A stretch of DNA of 64,000 nucleotides from Alkalihalobacillus sp. LMS39. Lineage in GTDB: Bacteria; Bacillota; Bacilli; Bacillales; Bacillaceae_F. Position numbers and translations under genes: made by a program. The notes beneath the pieces were generated by a model. It made no database searches and was not told the DNA's origin. It worked only from the letters and a program-made list of their open reading frames with translations. The first letter of the stretch is position 1; the number at the start of each line of letters is the position of its first letter. The stretch spans positions 2,604,001-2,668,000 of the forward strand of contig NZ_CP093300.1 in the NCBI RefSeq assembly GCF_022812285.1, given 5' to 3'. Shown one piece after another: positions 62,131 through 64,000 of the stretch.

Positions 62131-62313
62131 GATTTCCTCCTTCATTAGAACAAACTTACTCCTCTTCACATTATCACCGGATTGTGATGCATTCACTCAA
62201 TGAAAAATTCACTTTTTGTTCCAACGATTGTTAACATCCTAGGAATAATGAATAAATACCCAAAAATTCATCATACTAACACCAAATGATAAAGCTTGAA
62301 AGAGAGGGTATTT

Positions 62314-62880
62314 ATGAAAATTGTACAATTATTGTTTGCTCTCGTCGTAACCTTTATGTTTTTATCTGGATGTGGCCAAGACCAAGGAAGTGACATAGTT
62401 CGTAGTATGGAAGATGAACAACAACAAGGAGATCCACTCGATTTCGTAGAACGGCCTTCTATTAAAGAGCAAAATCGAGAACGCCAGCCGGTTGATGGTG
62501 AGACGGTTTCTTACGCTGATCAGTTCGGCTATTTTTTAACTACGTTTTATGGACATATTACAAATATGAAACCGTATTTTTATGAGGACCAAGGGGATGA
62601 ACAACTTCTGCAAAACGTTAAAAATGAACTACAGGCCATTAAGAAAAAAAGTGATGTCATTTATCAGATGCCTGTACCAGAAGTGTTTCAAGGCCTCCAT
62701 TTAAACCATGAAACGACGAGGATTGAATTAAACCTATTTCAAGAAAAAATGGAACAGCAGGACTTACCAGCAGGTGACGAGTTTGAACAACATCGTCTTT
62801 ATTATGAAAATGTCGTTATCAATTTAAAACAAATGGAACGGGAATATAATCGAGTTATTGAAGAAGTCGGTATGAAGTAG
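62314..62880 (+). CDS. Hypothetical lipoprotein
   Basis: 188 residues from ATG 62314 with GAGAGGG upstream. The signal peptide ends in a lipobox LSGC. The mature part is polar and helical, with Gln/Glu-rich segments, and has no motif I recognise. It is convergent with the YhcN-like spore lipoprotein gene. Expression during sporulation is possible but is not shown by the sequence. Confidence 0.65.
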   Translation: MKIVQLLFALVVTFMFLSGCGQDQGSDIVRSMEDEQQQGDPLDFVERPSIKEQNRERQPVDGETVSYADQFGYFLTTFYGHITNMKPYFYEDQGDEQLLQNVKNELQAIKKKSDVIYQMPVPEVFQGLHLNHETTRIELNLFQEKMEQQDLPAGDEFEQHRLYYENVVINLKQMEREYNRVIEEVGMK

Positions 62881-62895
62881 AAGTTGCTCGAAAAC

Positions 62896-62939
62896 AGTAA
62901 GGCGAGTCCTCTGTGCAAAAGTACAAGGACTCACCTACT
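62896..62939. terminator. Bidirectional terminator
   Basis: AGTAAGGCGAGTCCT and AGGACTCACCTACT form a long stem with mismatches between the convergent lipoprotein genes. Confidence 0.65.
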
Positions 62940-62944
62940 GCATA

Positions 62945-63640
62945 TTACTCCTCTGTAATTGTATCCATGATTTCAGCAAACATGGCCCCGATTTCTTCAA
63001 AAGGTTCTGCTGTACTCATACCTCGCTCTAATGCTTGGATTCGTGACACCGTTCGTCGATCTGTTGCTATATGAACGTGATCAATGTTTTCTTTCTTTAA
63101 TTCCTCTTTAATATCTCGACGCAATTTTCTGCGGTTTTGTTCTGAAGATTGAACTCCTACAAGTGTTTGCCCATCATGTGTGACAACATGGACATTTTCC
63201 ACTTCTTTAAATGATAACACAATTGATTCAATCGCATCTTCGTTTGATAACCCTTCTACATTTGGCTCGTACTGTTTTTCTAAATGCGGTTTATTACTAA
63301 GCATATACTTATCACGTAACGTCCCAGGGCGATTCGAAAAAATACGAGGTCCAACTCGGTTCGTTCCTTGTTCTTCAAACCCTAAATTGCGCTCTTTTGG
63401 AACATATTCATTGTTTCTTGCAATTTGACCTGCTCGGTCTGTACGCCCTTTTGGCGCCCAATCTGGAACCATCATATCAGAAAGCGGTCCTTCTAACTCT
63501 CTCGCTTCGTTTGTTCCATATCCACTAAAGCCTTCATCGCGATTATTATTTGTTCCTAAAGGCTGCTGTTGTTCAATAACACAACCACTAGTCATTACGA
63601 GAATAAGAAATAGGGCTGAAAAAACCGATAATCTTTTCAT
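62945..63640 (-). CDS. YhcN/YlaJ-family sporulation lipoprotein
   Basis: 231 residues. The signal peptide ends with a lipobox TSGC. A long polar middle (Asn/Arg-rich) is followed by a C-terminal domain with VENVHVVTHDGQTLVGV and DRRTVSRIQALERG, the pattern of YhcN/YlaJ lipoproteins. These are found at the inner membrane of the spore and affect germination or outgrowth. Expression under sigma-G is expected for the family, but no promoter is assigned here. Confidence 0.85.
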   Translation of the reverse strand: MKRLSVFSALFLILVMTSGCVIEQQQPLGTNNNRDEGFSGYGTNEARELEGPLSDMMVPDWAPKGRTDRAGQIARNNEYVPKERNLGFEEQGTNRVGPRIFSNRPGTLRDKYMLSNKPHLEKQYEPNVEGLSNEDAIESIVLSFKEVENVHVVTHDGQTLVGVQSSEQNRRKLRRDIKEELKKENIDHVHIATDRRTVSRIQALERGMSTAEPFEEIGAMFAEIMDTITEE

Positions 63641-63859
63641 TTCTCACGACTCCTTTCTTTTACTTAGCTTGTGTAAATTCTTCTTATCGACACTTGAATA
63701 TTGCAGACAATGTTGACAGGTTTCATAAAAAATGTCGAACATACACTAGTTTTAGCAACTCCTGACTATTTTAGGGGAACTTGTTTATTATTTTTCAAAA
63801 TTCGCTATAATATTTTTTGTTGTGCTTTTTCGATTATTAGTAAAGGTGGAGAGTTTTAC

Positions 63860-64000
63860 ATGTTAGTTTTAGCGATTGAAACAAAAAGGTATCAAATGAT
63901 TGGTTTAGCAAAGAAATACGGCTATACTTCTGAGTTAACCGTAAAGTGTTCACAAGAATTGGACAAGTTGCTGAATATTGCCCAACATTCTTTTTTTCGA
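63860..64000 (+). CDS. Spo0E-like aspartyl-phosphatase, 3' end cut by the window edge
   Basis: 47 codons are visible from ATG 63860 (AAAGGTGGAG upstream) and no stop occurs before the window ends. The segment IETKRYQMIGLAKKYGYTSE followed by CSQELDKLL matches the short Spo0E family, whose SQELD motif binds Spo0A~P. Members remove phosphate from Spo0A and hold back sporulation. Most family proteins are 50-60 residues, so only the last few codons are probably missing. Confidence 0.75.
   Translation, partial: MLVLAIETKRYQMIGLAKKYGYTSELTVKCSQELDKLLNIAQHSFFR

Overview
The window reads as one continuous chromosome segment of an endospore-forming, low-GC Gram-positive bacterium of the Bacillaceae. 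The evidence is Bacillus-type ribosome binding sites (AAGGAGG) with ATG, GTG and TTG starts, a spore protein (Tlp), a YhcN/YlaJ-type spore lipoprotein, a Spo0E-like phosphatase, the yknWXYZ operon, FosB (which depends on bacillithiol) and an mrfA helicase. I cannot fix the genus. I see no rRNA or tRNA genes, CRISPR array, intact insertion sequence or prophage.

Layout. 1-8.3 kb: the 5' part of mrfA, a DinB-family protein, a DUF3231 protein, a probable 33-residue peptide gene, two luciferase-like flavin monooxygenases facing each other, a repeat-rich gap and an OmpA-domain lipoprotein. 8.6-20.8 kb: a molybdenum/tungsten cofactor island. Its minus-strand operon is moeA, a moeA-PBP fusion, moeA, moaE, moaD and a divergent thiF/moeB. 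A plus-strand pair encodes a second MoaD and an 86-residue protein, both ending in Gly-Gly. The island also holds an aldehyde:ferredoxin oxidoreductase (AOR), an intact second ThiF/MoeB and the tungstate importer tupABC. Together these genes bring in tungstate, make and load the pterin cofactor, and supply the one visible enzyme that uses it. 21-41 kb: a DUF4181 protein; a sugar-binding lipoprotein with a YesM/YesN two-component pair but no permeases; an L,D-transpeptidase; two orphan sensor kinases that could feed the sporulation phosphorelay; cell-wall and envelope proteins (polysaccharide deacetylase, CAP-domain lipoprotein, NlpC/P60 hydrolase); a DUF697 GTPase; tlp; and yknWXYZ. 41-44 kb: a LysR regulator, a YeiH-type transporter and an acyl-CoA dehydrogenase homologue, possibly a sulfur-related group. 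44-51 kb: a repeat-dense gap, a lactonase, a Bcs1-like AAA ATPase, a cold-shock protein, a DUF5658 protein, an rRNA methyltransferase, a nucleoside phosphorylase and a histidine phosphatase. 51-54 kb: a type II restriction-modification pair. 54-64 kb: an acetyltransferase, two transporters, an XRE-cupin regulator, a chemotaxis receptor, fosB, a Cys-rich protein with yidD, a DUF523/DUF1722 protein, spore and other lipoproteins, and the start of a Spo0E-like gene.

The most unusual signal is between the genes. Five elements of almost constant length (180-181 bp) each carry four copies of a CGGAC-NNNN-GTTCCG-like box, two forward and two reverse, with the two forward boxes 51-52 bp apart. Each can fold into one long hairpin whose arms co-vary. 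A second ~170-bp palindromic family, a 52-bp tandem hairpin array and a 187-bp inverted repeat add to this.
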